Below are positions 48,301 to 60,450 of a stretch of DNA of 64,000 nt, one piece after another. A program made the position numbers and the translations under genes. The DNA is from Gossypium raimondii. Lineage: Eukaryota; Streptophyta; Magnoliopsida; Malvales; Malvaceae. The stretch covers positions 45,673,192 through 45,737,191 of the forward strand of contig NC_068566.1 in assembly GCF_025698545.1 (NCBI RefSeq). The letters are read 5' to 3'. The notes below the pieces were generated by a model. The model ran no database searches and was not told the DNA's origin. It saw nothing but the letters and a program-made list of their open reading frames with translations. Numbering within the stretch: the stretch's first letter is position 1; each line of letters starts with the position of its first letter.

Positions 48301-49968
48301 AAACGTTATTTGTGAGAGTGTATTTTGATAGTAAAACCTTTTTTGTGATTGGTTTTACAAGCTAAGTTCTTGGGGGGGGAGAATTTAGTGGTAAGTAATT
48401 TAGTATTTGAAGTACAAAAGTGAGGATTTTTTACTAGGGTGTGCTAGAACTAGTATCACTGATAGTATTAAGTTCAAAGATATTGAATCCATTTTATTAG
48501 GCTACGCTCTGCAGATGTAGGGAAACCGAACTGCATAAACAATTTTGTTGTCTCCTGTTTTCATTGTGGTTATCGTAGTTTGATCAAAAGTGCCTACTTC
48601 TACGGTCACTTATTGTACTTTTTTTTACATTTTACTTACTAGTTCAAGTCAACAATTCAGGTGGTGATTAGAGGTGAAGGGAGCTGATCTTGAGGATGAA
48701 GTTTGGAGTAAAGGATAAGAGAATATATCTTATTCCTGAAGGTGAGAGAGGTATTTATAAGAGTTCGATTTTCTTAAGATACATGTCATCCTTGAAAGGT
48801 TTGCTAGTGTTTTTGGTGGTCTTTTATTAAGTAATTAATGTGACATTACTTAATTTGCAGAGTATGTGAGTGACAAGTGATGATTGTTTTGTCGAAATAA
48901 CTTGATTGTTAGAAGTGTTTGGTTTGTGTGTTCTATAAGTCTTGGTAGAACAATGCTCACGGTAGAGCAGATATGGTTGGCGAAGTTAGGCAAGTGAAAT
49001 CCAAGTGGTTATATGGTATCAGCGTAAAGGTCATTGGGTGGTAGAGTGTTTATGTAACAATAATAACTATAAAGATGTTTAGGTGAGATATTTAAAACTT
49101 GTTCTTTTATGTCTATATGTTATATGTATATCGAATAAATTAGAAATAACTAATACATATCAATTGTGGAGACTGAGATGATTATAGTTGTATTCGACAT
49201 TCACAGATGTGATAATGGTATTCAAGTTTTAACATTCATCACATGACAAGATGGGGTCGGGGCAAAGCATACTAATAGTAGAGTGCTGCCCTCCCCTTGC
49301 TCCATTTTCTTTAAATAAAAATATTTTAAATATTAATATTTTTTTAAATTAAATAATTTAGAATGTGTTTCGGTAAAGAATTTTAAAATTTTAGAGATAT
49401 TTAAAATGCTAGCGTTTCAAAATGCATTATTTTAGCGATTATTTTATTTGGATAAATTTTTTTTAGAAAAATTAAATTATTGAAATTTCATGAGTTAAAA
49501 AACAAAGTATAAAAGAAGAATAATGATAATAAAAATAAATAATATAAAAATGTGCAATATTGTTAGCTTTGATTGATCAGGCTTTTGATACATTGAAAAG
49601 CTAGTTAGCCACAATCATTTTCTAAAGAGGGATAAACTATTGACACTTGTTCTTCGGCCCTCAACCTTAAGCCCACCACAGATTTTCTAGTTTTACCAGT
49701 GTATTATTTGTTTAACATGAATTTAGGTCACAACTCTAACATTTATGTTGTGCTTTGAATTATTCTTTTAATGAACTTTAGTCCTATGTCTTTTTTTTAT
49801 TTTCTGTTCTCGTGTTTAGCTTATTTGCTGTCCTCTGCAAAGGCATGTACCTTCATCTTGTGGAAATATCTGTTAACGCTCAGTTTTATCAGCACTGTAA
49901 AAAATTATATGGAATGAACGTAATGTAGAATCTGATTACTTTCAACTTTATGTCTGTGGATAGTTGAG
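45328..49968. other. Kinase upstream region and gene-free spacer
   Basis: Holds the kinase 5' UTR and promoter, an inverted copy of the dispersed GGGGTC repeat (46765-46945), and at about 47980-48650 a stretch with the feel of a decayed copia LTR. From about 49740 the sequence resembles 59200 onward, the start of the P450 duplication unit. No gene seen before 49969. Confidence 0.4.
45578..45587. promoter_or_regulatory. G-box / ABRE-like site upstream of the kinase gene
   Basis: GCCACGTGTC has a palindromic CACGTG core, about 250 bases upstream of the kinase ATG, in a locally GC-richer stretch. bZIP and bHLH factors bind this motif, and ABA-response elements share it. A TGACGTGG at 45879-45886 is a second bZIP-like site. 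Motif only; function is inferred. Confidence 0.45.
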
Positions 49969-50311
49969 AAATTGATGAAATGAACATCATGTTGAGAAAT
50001 AACGTCATTGATATTGAGATTGCTGCGGGAACAATTAAGTCAAAAGAAGTTTCAGCTCCATCTTTTAAATTCAATACAAAAACTGATCAGGCGGCATCTG
50101 GTAAGAAACAAGTGGCTTTCAGAGTATGTTACTTTTGTCTTTAAGCTTTTTACCTTCCCAAAATGTAAGGTACTGGGATAGATGCATTATGCTGAACATG
50201 CTTTTGCTTGAAATTTCGATGCAGCTATATTGAAGGACTCTGAATTGAGTGAAGTTGAGGGAGAAGAGTGCCAATGTAGTACTCGGTTACACTTCTTGAC
50301 AATGGATCAAG
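49969..50311 (+). pseudogene. Two exons of an unrecognised gene, downstream of the first P450
   Basis: Exon 49969-50100 (IDEMNIMLRNNVIDIEIAAG, then TIKSKEVSAPSFKFNTKTDQ) and exon 50225-50311 (ILKDSELSEVEGEECQCSTR, then LHFLTMDQ) have proper AG/GT borders (GGTAAGAAA, GATGCAG, GGTAGGACA) and matching phase 1 joints. No start codon exon lies upstream here, but 58597-58681 encodes a phase 1 first exon that would fit. I do not recognise the family. The exons look like the middle of a small, possibly coiled-coil protein. In the other duplication unit most of this is deleted. Either a gene fragment or part of a gene I cannot complete. Confidence 0.4.
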
Positions 50312-50839
50312 GTAGGACAATTAGAGTTTATAATATGCTTCTATGTTTTTACTGCCTTGAGGTAGAAGTCTATGCCAACAAATGGATCTGCCTTGAGGTA
50401 GTCCACTTTCTTTGTTGGATTACTTATATGTGTCAACTTTGTGCTATCTACCCTGGAATATGAAATCTTATTGCAGTAGCTTTAGAAGTAGGATAACAAA
50501 TTGCGATTGATGTGTATGATTATTGATTAGTAAATCTTGTAAACTATGAATTTATTTCAGATTACCCCTTTATGATTTCATTATAAATTCTTTGAGCCTC
50601 TCAAAAATATTTGGTAATACCTGCAAAAATGTTTGGTGCACTTCATTGTCAGAGAAACATAGAGGTTATTGTGACAATAACATTTCATGTTTAGTTCCAT
50701 TTATTTGAATTGAACCTTAATTACTTATGATGATGTTGTGTTAATGATATACCTGTTGCCTTTTGTTGTGCAGAGTGATATACTTGGGTTTTTTTTTCCA
50801 TGCCTTTTGAGTCACGAGCAATCACTCTGCACGAACAAC

Positions 50840-53021
50840 TTACTCCATTCTAGTTTTCTCCATGAGCCGTATGTGGAAGCCATCTGGAAGCTGTAAACCT
50901 GGAGTTCGGAGTATATTTCCTCCTTTGATTGGTTCCCACCTGAAACAAGGTTCAAGATTTATGAGTTTTTTGTCTTTTGCTCTTTCACACATAATGTGCT
51001 GGGCATATATAAAACATCTTGTAATTTGTTCTTACCTGTACTTTGTAACCAGGCAATGGAGAAACACAGCCATCTGCACTTTAGCGAAATCTGCTCCGAC
51101 GCAAAATCTCATGCCACCACCAAATGCCATGAAATTCTTTGTGGCTCCATTTATTTCTACGCCCTGCAGTTATAGAAGTGGAAGAATTGTTTTGAGTTTC
51201 AAAGTTTAGAAGCAACTCGCAGGTAAAGCGGATGAAAATTTGAGTATTGACCAACCTCCCATCTTGATGGATTAAAGGTCAGGGGATATTTATATTTTGC
51301 TGGATTCAAGTGCACAGCTGAGGGACAGACCATTATTGCCCAACCAGCTGGAATGGTATATCCTACATTATCACCAAATTTGGTGTGTTAGCTTTCTTAT
51401 AAATTCATGGCCAAATTTTTTTAATATAACAATTGGAAAGTGGGTCTTGGAACAATTTTCATGCCTACCTTTAAAATGGATTTCTCTTAGTGCTTTTCTG
51501 AATATTACTGGCGCTATATTTGCTAGTCTAACCGTTTCATTGATGAACTGTAAGTTGTACTTGTCAGTATGGAAACAAACAACCTTTCACAACTGATACC
51601 ATGTCCTTATAAGCTTAGATCACAAATTTCTCACCTGGAATGTGTATGTCATTGATTTATATTCTTTCCATGTAAGCCCAGAGCCTGTATTTTCCCTGTT
51701 TCGTAGAATTGTCTCATGCTCTTCCTGTAAGGTGGAAATACTAAGTTCATTTTTGTTCGAAAAAACGATTCCGATTTTGCAAATCCAGGAATATAAATTC
51801 ACATACCCTTAGTTTTTTCAGCACTGAAGGGTCATCAGAAAGGAATTTTACTGCTAAAGTTAGAGCCATGGAAGTTGTTTCAAAACTGGCAAATAGTAGA
51901 AGGAACATCAAGTCCAAAGCTATTTCCTCTGTTAGAATTGTTCCCTCTTTCTGAAGTTCTTCAAGGACAAAATCGAAAAAGTCACTTCGGCTCTTCCCTG
52001 GCATTGCCCGCCTTTCGTTTAGCAGGTTCTTTAGCATTTTCATTGCATTTTTCCTTCCCTGAAAATATAAAAATTTCAAGAACTAATCTACAATAGAAAA
52101 ATGGTTAACTACATGTAAACATTTGTTATTATGCTCTAGAATGGCAAAAAATATAACTGGTTAACTACCTGTAAACATTTGTGATATGCTGTTCCAGGAA
52201 TATCCAAGGGAAAGGAGAGTAATCCTTTTATGAAGGCAACGAAGTTCTCCCTCAGATTCTGGGAGGCATTGTCTTGGTCGTAACTTATCAGCTTTTTGGC
52301 CGTCAGATCAAATATCATCTGCAATTAAAAGACAAAGGTATCATTACACTGTATTCTGAAACTTAAAAATTGAGATTTCTTCATAAATATGGGGGAGGGA
52401 GTATTTGTGTAAGTACAGCAGCGGTTGCTTCTTTTAATTCAACTGTTTCTTGGATTGACCATCGTTGTAACCTTCTACAAGCTGTTCGCTCAACTTCAGG
52501 GAGCATCTTTTTTATATTTTCAGGGCCAAAGAGACTAAGCACCATACTCTTTAGGTACTTGAACATGAAGCCATGTAAGGATCCTACATTTTGACGTCCT
52601 AAGATCTTTGTGAACGTATCCGGATACCAGCTCTGAAACAGCTGCCCTTCTTGAAGAAACACAAAGTGATTGAGATCCGGGTCGGTCAATACGATTACCG
52701 GTTGTCCCACTATGCTCGTCTTGAATACTGGCCCATACCTGCAACCAAGTAGCAATGAACATGTTATGGAGTGGAATAATTAAGAAGATTATCACGAGGA
52801 AAAGGCCATGGAGATTGAATTGACCTTTTCATTCTCTCTTTGAGAAAGGGGGCAATATCATTAGTAGTGTTGCGGCTGAAGAACTGAAGAGTCTCACCAA
52901 GAAGTGGGAAACCCATAGAACCTGGTGGGAGTTTGCCATTACATCTAGGATTCCTCCAGTGGTAAACCCAATATGTGATGCATATAAGGGGAACCAACGC
53001 TCCAATCCACAACACCAACAT
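50840..53021 (-). CDS. Cytochrome P450, CYP87 family, copy 1
   Basis: Nine exons: 53021-52825, 52738-52417, 52318-52169, 52058-51807, 51724-51635, 51547-51469, 51362-51256, 51163-51036, 50939-50840; 474 aa, all junctions GT-AG and in phase. N-terminal membrane anchor (MLVLWIGALVPLICITYWVY) then the Pro-rich hinge LPPGSMGFPLLGE. I-helix FASFETTS (residues 279-286), K-helix ETVR (341-344), FNPSRWE, and heme loop FGGGMRFCVGAD with Cys420. The ASFETTS form and the overall sequence point to the CYP85 clan, family CYP87. Such ER-bound monooxygenases act on triterpenes or sterols in several plants; the substrate here is unknown. Small departures from copy 2 include KYKYP and VGADFAK. Tandem partner of the gene at 60451-62651. 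Confidence 0.93.
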
Positions 53022-53196
53022 CTTTTACTGAAATGCTGATATATATAATTATGGTTTATGAAGGATGAAGGAAATGGCAACGGTTGATGATGATATTAGC
53101 TGAAATGGAAGAGTTGTAGGAATAAAGAAACATGGAGAAGAAAGTGTTGGCAATTGGCATGCATATTATGATTCTTATCAGCCATGGGAAGTTCTC

Positions 53197-53205
53197 CTTA
53201 AATAG
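53197..53205 (-). promoter_or_regulatory. TATA-like box of P450 copy 1
   Basis: CTATTTAAG on the minus strand, about 180 bases upstream of the ATG. The same nine bases occur at 62878-62886 in front of copy 2, in matching surroundings (AGAA/CTCAT...), which supports function. Confidence 0.6.
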
Positions 53206-54150
53206 GTAAGCCGATACATTCAACTCTTCGATGAAATTGATTATATTTTACTGTTCACACAACAATTGGGTGAGTATTAAGTAAATATTAAATAATAAAA
53301 GTATTAACATCAAATAATAGTAAAAGAGGTTTAACTATATTCACACAACAATTGTGGAGCTAATATATAGACTCTTTAAGTGAACAAGCCGATTTTTAGC
53401 TTCAGCAAAAGAACTTAGTAATGAGTCATGCATTTTCTTGCATGTAAATAGAGTAAATAATTAGCCTTGAGCTAATATCATAGATTTTTTACTCTAGTGA
53501 CCATAAATGGATTGGACCCCCTCATCATGGATATGGATGAGCATATCCGAACCCCATTGATCGAAGGTCATCTCTTAGTGTGAAATTTTGGTAAGGAAAA
53601 TCTTAAGGTTCTATTTGCATTAAGCTATATTTGTTGTGCAAATAAGTTTCAAGCAAATGAATCTCGAGATATAATGAAGTAGGATGACTATTTTCGTTTT
53701 GCATTGATGAAAAAGAGTCCATTAAGTATTGGGTAGAGTATAAAAGGAAAATCAATTTCTATAATTTTTTGTACAATAATTCTTTATAAAACAATCTAAG
53801 ACTAATAGAGATGGAGGAATAAAAGAAAGAACTTTTTGAGAACTTTCGGTATACCATCTAAATGAAATCTCACTCCTATTTCTAAGAACTCTATTTCTCT
53901 TTGTAGAGACGTAATTGTTCAATAGGTGTTTTTCGAATAATCATACATTTTAAATAAACATAATTATTCAAGTAATATATCTTAAATAGATATAACTATT
54001 CAAATAACATTTCATAAATAAATATAACTCCAAGTAATATTACTTGAATATTGTAATTATTTATTAAAAATCAAGTGATATAATTTTTCATTTTTAAGAG
54101 ACATCACTCATTACTATAAATAATTATAACTCTTTATTAATAACCAAAAA
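53206..54150. other. Upstream region of P450 copy 1
   Basis: AT-rich, no gene seen. It separates the P450 promoter from a solo LTR. Confidence 0.4.
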
Positions 54151-54578
54151 TGTTAGAGTTGTGACCCAAATGCTTATTAAAATAAAATATAAGTGGCAAG
54201 ATAGGGGGATCCACAAGGGCGAAGACTGAGGGCCGCAACCTATTATGGATCTCCAATAAGCAAGATATGGCCCCCGCGGTACGGTACTGGCTGTACAAGA
54301 AGAATCAATATAGAGGTATACTTCCTCTGTTTGATATTAATTTGAATAAGGTGTTTCAACCTTACTGCATTACTTCTATTAGAGGTTGATTAGAATAAGG
54401 TTTTTTAAACCTATAAATAGACGCAGTCTATACTCCTTGTAACTTATTCAAATTTGACATAGTAAATTTTATTCTCCTCTGCCCGTGGTTTTTTTCCCGA
54501 ATGTGTTTCCAAGTAAAATCATTTGCGTGTTCTATTTCTCACTCTTTTCTTGTCATTATCAACATTCTATTTTTAACA
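54151..54578 (+). mobile_element. Solo LTR of a copia-type element
   Basis: A 428-base unit starting TGTTAGAGTTGTGACCCAAA and ending CATTCTATTTTTAACA, flanked on both sides by AAAAA (five-base target duplication, though in A-rich DNA). Inside are TATAAATAGACGCAG at about 54411, a likely LTR TATA/start region, and TTTTTTTCCCGAATGTGTTTCC, typical of copia LTRs. No primer-binding site or coding part adjoins it, so it is a solo LTR left by recombination. Confidence 0.75.
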
Positions 54579-55253
54579 AAAAAAATATCTTTTGATTACT
54601 TGCACCATTTCATTTATAGTTATTGAAATACTATAAATATTTAAAAGCATTCCAGCAATCTCCTCTCATTTTTAAGATATTTTAGATTTTGATAATCTTG
54701 TAAATCAATTTGCATAAATGAAAGTATCTTACAATTAAACCTTCACTTAGTGAAAACATGTTAAAGTTAATTGAAATTGCATGGTAGATTAAGCTTTGAA
54801 CCAATTATTCAATTTGGTTAACTGAACACATCTCACACAATGATTTCAACATCGATCAATGCGTAGTATCTGGGGACACTATTATGACCATTTGTTTGTT
54901 CTCTTTTCATGAGTGTTGTTAGAGCCAAGCCCTTAAGCTCCTAGAAGCGGCGACACTTCCCACTCACATAAGTAGATCCCATTGAGAGTGTTATCGTAAC
55001 TCTCACATATTAATGCTATGAGTCCACTAAGATTACATTACACATCCTTACTTTATCATTATAGGTACCTAACACTTTAATTTTAAGATGAAATTATTTA
55101 TAGTGCTAGCAGTCAGATACTGATGATGTATTTTGTCTCATAGAACTCGAGACTTGATGTTACATCAAGCGTCAAGTCAAGTTTCAATCAAGGGAGACTC
55201 TAATTAATGGGTTTGAGCCTCATCTCTCTTGGGGTTTTGTTGACTACATCTTT
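54579..55253. other. Spacer between two LTR units
   Basis: AT-rich; nothing recognised. Confidence 0.4.
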
Positions 55254-56244
55254 TGTAACACCCTATTCTCCGACCTGATTGTTGGGTTCGAGTTACAAGG
55301 TGTCACATTCGTTCCCGGAGTAACTACAATCAAATAACATTCGATTTAAAATCATTAACATTCAAGTATAAGTAAAACATGTGTATAAAATAATTTGTAA
55401 TAACTTTTGGATCTTATATGAGCTTATGAAAGCTCTATTGCTAACCCGATGTCAAATTAGGACTAAATTGTAATGTTTTCAAAATAACGAGTTGACGTCG
55501 CAACTTTAAGGGTTCCTCATCGCAACTTCGCTTTGACATTTGTTCAATACTAATTAACGTAGGTACATGCCATATAACGAATAAAAAGGGATCATATAAA
55601 CATTGTTGAGTTAGGGATCACTTTTTAAATGCTGGAATTATTTATTGTGACTTTGAAATGTACCTAAACTTGTGCACGAGAAAAAAAATTGTATGCTGAA
55701 CGATAATTGTCAGTGATAATTTTCATAATTCAAGTAAATGTAATATAAGTTTATATCAATTGCATTCATCCAATACTAATCTTATTATCAACTAATTTAT
55801 ATGTCATTAATGTCAATTCTTAATCAACACATCAGTCAATACATGTCATTAAGAGTACCATTTATCTCTTATGAATGAACCCATACATAATTCAATTAAT
55901 CAATCTAATGATCATATCATATTAACATACTATTGTCAATAATGTTTACAATCATATCCAATTAATGATATTTGATCACAACATTATATATATCATTTTC
56001 AAATCAAAATGATTGATTTGACAAATTCCATTTCGGCCCTCTAGGCTTGTATAATCGGTTTGCATGATCTTTCACATGCTATTGATATTCATATATCGCA
56101 ATTTACATTTGAATCATCAAACCATGATATCAATCCAATTCATATATCATTTAACCTAATCAACATTTTATAATTCTATTAACTTGACTCGGATTTAAGA
56201 CGGGTACACAAATTAATCAACCTGCATCCCAGTCTGACACTGCA

Positions 56245-56394
56245 GTGTATCATCAGATAAAGCGAAGTAAATACACTAGCACACATAATGCATCATTGGA
56301 TAAATCGAAGTAAATATACTAACACATAAGTGTATCATTCGATGAACCAAAGCAAATATATTAGCACATAAGTGCATCATCAGATAAACTGAAG
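56245..56394 (+). repeat. Tandem repeat of about 43 bases inside the LTR unit
   Basis: About 3.5 copies of a unit beginning GTGTATCATCAGATAAA and ending near CTAGCACACATAA, with point differences. LTRs of related plant elements often hold such sub-repeats. Confidence 0.8.
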
Positions 56395-57711
56395 TATAAA
56401 CCCATACACAATCTAATTTTATGGCATGGCATTTATATCTGACTCTGTTCGAACAGTTAACAGGGTAATCAATTTTCCAATTTCATCACATAGTTCAATT
56501 CACATCCATCATTCCCAATCCATCATCAATTCACCATTCTAACACATCATATAACATGTTTCAACTCAATTTCATAACAATTATCACATATCAATTAAAT
56601 CATATTGCTTCCTGTTTTATTCAATTTAGTTCTCTATATTGATATACCATAACAATCACCACAATTTAATTCATACAACCACTATATACTCACCTCATTA
56701 CTAAATCATGCAATTCAATATGAATCTGCAATAATTAGATTGATCGCGAATACTAGAAATACAAATCGAAAGCTCGTATCACTTGTTGTCGGCTCTCACT
56801 TTTCCTTTCCCTCTCGACTATTTTGGGTCGATGTTAGCTACATATAATCACAAAATATATAACACCATCAATTTTCATTCAATCCACAATCAAGTATAAT
56901 ATCAGACATATTTTACAATTTATTTAATTTAATCCCTAAACTCAGGACAAGCATAACTTTCGGTATAAAGCTTCAGATTAAAATCTAATTTCACATATAT
57001 TCATTAGGGACCTCCTACTGTCTATTCCTACAAAATTGCATAATAGTTTTGCATTTTACTCAATTTGGTCCTTAATGTATGAAACTAACAATTAAGCTTT
57101 ACAATTTAGTTTTTTTTCATAATCTAAGCTTAATTTCTATTTTCACACCAAATTCATTCATTTCTCAAAAGTGATATCCTTAAAAGATTTTAACAGTTTT
57201 ACAAAAGGATACATGAACTAGCTAAATCAAGCTCCTATAATTTAATTTCCATAAAAATCAAAGAAAAATGACTAGGAATTTACTTCAATCTGATAGCCGA
57301 ATGTCCAAGGATTTTCAAGCTTTTCTTCCTTTCCTTTTTTTCTTTGGTTTCCACGGGTTGAAGATGAAGATGATAGTATCTTCTCTTTCTTTCCATTATG
57401 TTTATTATTTATACTTAAATTAACATGTTTTAATCTAATTAATTTACAAAAATATTTAATTAGTTTAAGTTAATGGTATCCACCATCAAATCCCACTATC
57501 ATATAATTTAAATTTAGTTTATTTACCATTTTAATCCTTTAAATAATTGCTATTTAAGTCTCCAAGCTTTTTCCTAATTAAAATCTATAACTATTAAACT
57601 TTTACAATTTAACCTCCGAGCTTTAATTAACCACAATTTCAGCTAAATTACTTAACCAAATTTCAGTTCATCTATATATATTATGTTATTTATAACCTAT
57701 AAAAATTAAAT

Positions 57712-57740
57712 TTACAGTTACAGTTACAGTTACAGTTACA
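57712..57740 (+). repeat. TTACAG hexamer microsatellite
   Basis: TTACAG repeated about 4.8 times at the right end of the LTR-like unit. Confidence 0.9.
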
Positions 57741-57879
57741 TATTATTTCTTATGAGGACAAGTTAGGGAGAAGGTAAAAATTTGCTTATTATTGCATTCA
57801 GAAGTGTAGTGCTTCTGCTGCTAGGCTTTTACATCATAAAGTATTATCTGATCTCAGTATAGTGGGGAGATGATTATGG

Positions 57880-58371
57880 GGTATATTTCCACCTTTGGTT
57901 GGTTCCCAGCTCTATATTATTATCTGCCTTGTTTCTATTAAAGTTTATCCATTCTAGTTTATCTCCATGAGCCTTATGTGAAAGCCATCTGGAAACTGTA
58001 AACCTGGAGTTCGGAGTATATTTCCTCCTTTGACTGGTTCCCACCTGAAAGAAGGTTCAAGATTTTGATTTCTTTTTGTCTCTTTCTCTCCCAAACACAG
58101 TGTGTTGGGCAAATATAAAGCATCTTGTGATTTGGTCTTACTTGTACTTTGTAACCAAGCAATGGAGAAACACAGCCATCTGCAATTTACTGAAGTCTGC
58201 TTCGACGCAAAATCTCATGCCACCATTAAATGCCATGAAATTCTTTGTGGCTCCATTTATTTCTACGCCCTGCAGTTATAGAAGTAGAAGAATTGTTGAG
58301 TTCCAAAGTAGAATTTTATGTGATTATTGTTTTAGAAGCAATCTAGCGCGGATGGAATTTTATGTGAAAGT
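57880..58371 (-). pseudogene. P450 (CYP87) pseudogene fragment, exons 8 and 9
   Basis: Exon 8 (58271-58144 region) reads INGATKNFMAFNGGMRFCVE, so the heme loop FGGGxRFCVG has lost two glycines' worth of signature (FNGG, CVE) while Cys stays. Its donor is damaged: the AG before GTAAG has become AAG. Exon 9 (about 58049-57964) reads WEPVKGGNILRTPGLQFPDG and then loses frame after LME. A second, shorter piece of exon 9 (WEPTKGGNI) lies at 57880-57911. Exons 1-7 are absent. It is closer by eye to copy 1 (NFMAF, GGMRF) than to copy 2. A dead remnant between the two intact genes. Confidence 0.85.
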
Positions 58372-58596
58372 CGGTTAGTGACAATTATAAAGTGCTTTCT
58401 AAAATCCCTCCATGTCCACTTTGTTCAACGGTAGAGAAAAAATAAAAATAAAAAAACAGTTTGAAGAGGATGTGATTATCGGCAAACCATTTCTCACCTA
58501 AAGGGGTTTTTGCTTCAGTTGATATATCCTCTCCAACAAAGCTCGAAAAGTTGACGTTTAATTCTATTTTTAAAGTGGCGCGAGACGGCGTTTTTT

Positions 58597-58681
58597 ATGG
58601 CGGAATTAGTGGAGGCGGATAGGAATTCGACGGACGAGTTACAGACGTTACGGATTCCGGCGATGATTAACAGTAAATTAA
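58597..58681 (+). pseudogene. Possible first exon of the unrecognised gene
   Basis: MAELVEADRNSTDELQTL then RIPAMINSKL is open from an ATG at 58597, in locally GC-rich DNA, and ends at a strong donor (A|GTACGT) in phase 1. That phase fits exon 49969-50100 of the other unit, whose frame needs one preceding base. The local downstream DNA has an AG-AATGAGG acceptor at about 59083 but the frame soon stops. I infer the 5' exon of the same ancestral + strand gene, separated from its body by rearrangement. The family is not recognised. Confidence 0.4.
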
Positions 58682-60450
58682 GTACGTTTCCTACCCGCTG
58701 TATGAATTTGACATGTATTCGCTATGTTCTTTAATTGAGAAAAGAATGAAACAGTTTTGCGCATTTTTAAATTTTGAAATTTGGAGGGAAATCAAAACTT
58801 TAAAAAAAAAATGGGGGCGGAGATCTTTGAGAAAGAATCTCTGTTTATTTTTTTCCTACGATTTTCTTTTCCATGATGTTCGTTTTAAACCTCAAGAATT
58901 CTACGTTAAGACACGCAAATGCTAGCCAGATGCTTGGCCTGTCTTTCTTTGGTAAAGATATGAGAGAGGCTAGTAAAACTATTTCCAATTTAAATTTTAA
59001 ATGGTGTTAAGGTTTGTTAATCTATTTATGGACATAATAAATGATTCTGCTGATTGTTTTCTAGCATCTGTTTTGTAAATTGCAGAATGAGGCATGGAGA
59101 ACACTCAGTTTGTATTCAAATTATCACACAACTTGTTGAAGTCATTTTCTATTTGAATAGGATTTTATATTATTTGAATTATTCTGTTGCTAGGTTAATG
59201 CTGTGATTTGAATTATTCTTTTAGTGAACTTCAGTTTTATGTCTTTATGATCAAGGCAAAGAAGCTTCAACTCCATCTTTTAAATTCTATCTGGAAAACT
59301 TTATTTTACTATTACTGAACTTTGTTGGATTACTTATATGAAGTCTTATTGCAGTAGCTTTAGAAGTATTGTAACAAATTGCTATTGATGTGTATGGCTA
59401 TTGATTAGTAAATCTTGTAAACTGCGAATTCATTTTAGATTACCCCTGTGAGAACGTTGGAGAAACCTGCCTGTTATTTTGACAATTGCATTTCATGTTT
59501 TTGTTTGTTCTGTTTATTTGGAAATACTTGTGACGATGTTGTGTTAATGATACACCTGTTACCATTTGTTTTCCAGAAGGGAATGCTGGGGTTTTTGTTT
59601 ACTTCAGTTATCATAAACAGCATCTTGATGAGTTTGATAGTGCCATTTGGTTTCCTTTTGGCTATATTTGAATAGATAATACCTTCTTTCTTATGAGGAC
59701 AAGTTTGGGTTTGATGCAGAGATTCAGTATATATCTCTAGTCAGAATATTGGTATTGGTAGTCTCACATTCATGCCAGAAACCATATGAAATCCAAGCAC
59801 CACAAACGTGATTGTTGATATAAAAGAAGCATCGTCACCATGAGTACAGGCACAACCATTCAGAAAGGGCACACTGGTTAGTCTTATTATTGTCTGCATA
59901 TTGTTCAAAAGGTAGATGTGTCAAAAGTTGTAGAATCATACAGTACACTTGGAATGGAGGAAATTTGACTTCTGATTGAACTGTTAGATTACTCACGTTT
60001 GGAGTTGCATTGCTAAGAAGTTCCTTTTTCCTCTTTAATCCGAGAAAATGGATATGTAAAATTCTAAGAATAAAGCCTAATATTCAGAAAGAAGAAAAAA
60101 AAACAGGAAAAGCTGTGAAAAAATATGACCCGTTATATCATATTTCTTTTCTTATTTTCTTTTTCCATTTTTCTCAGGTATATGATGAGATTACAAAATT
60201 TATATACGACCATTGGTGAAACTATGATTTAATCTTGGTTGGAGCAGTGACCGAATACATTCTCTATTTTCTAAATTTGTCTACAATATGAAGATTTACT
60301 AACAAGTTGTTATCCTCTTCTGCAGTCCAAGAAAAAAAAAGAATAGTAGCAACGCTGATTGGTAAGATGCAAAGTTGGAACATTTTTGTGTTTTGCTTCT
60401 TAGCCATATAGCCTGACTTGGATTGACATTGTTTGCTGTTTCTGTAAAAG
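58682..60450. other. Downstream flank of P450 copy 2, paralogous to 49740-50770
   Basis: Stretches at 59200-59450 and 59520-59580 match 49740-49780, 50410-50570 and 50730-50775 (for example GGATTACTTATATG, GCAGTAGCTTTAGAAGTA, GATGTTGTGTTAATGATA), with the exons at 49969 and 50225 deleted. No intact gene here. Confidence 0.6.

Larger units (their letters stand above)
55254..57740 (+). mobile_element. Second LTR-like unit (2.5 kb), TGTAACACCC start
   Basis: Starts TGTAACACCCTATTCTCC, the same ten bases as the unit at 32886, and shares its layout: a tandem sub-repeat in the first half, a pyrimidine-rich run (TTTTCTTCCTTTCCTTTTTT near 57320) and an end in GTTACA. The end has expanded into a TTACAG microsatellite at 57712-57740. 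No coding part. No clear target duplication. It abuts the P450 pseudogene unit directly. Confidence 0.55.

Noticed and set aside
53740-54110. Repeated AAATAnnTAATTATTCAA phrases considered as a tandem repeat
   Set aside because: Irregular spacing and composition-driven; no consistent unit.
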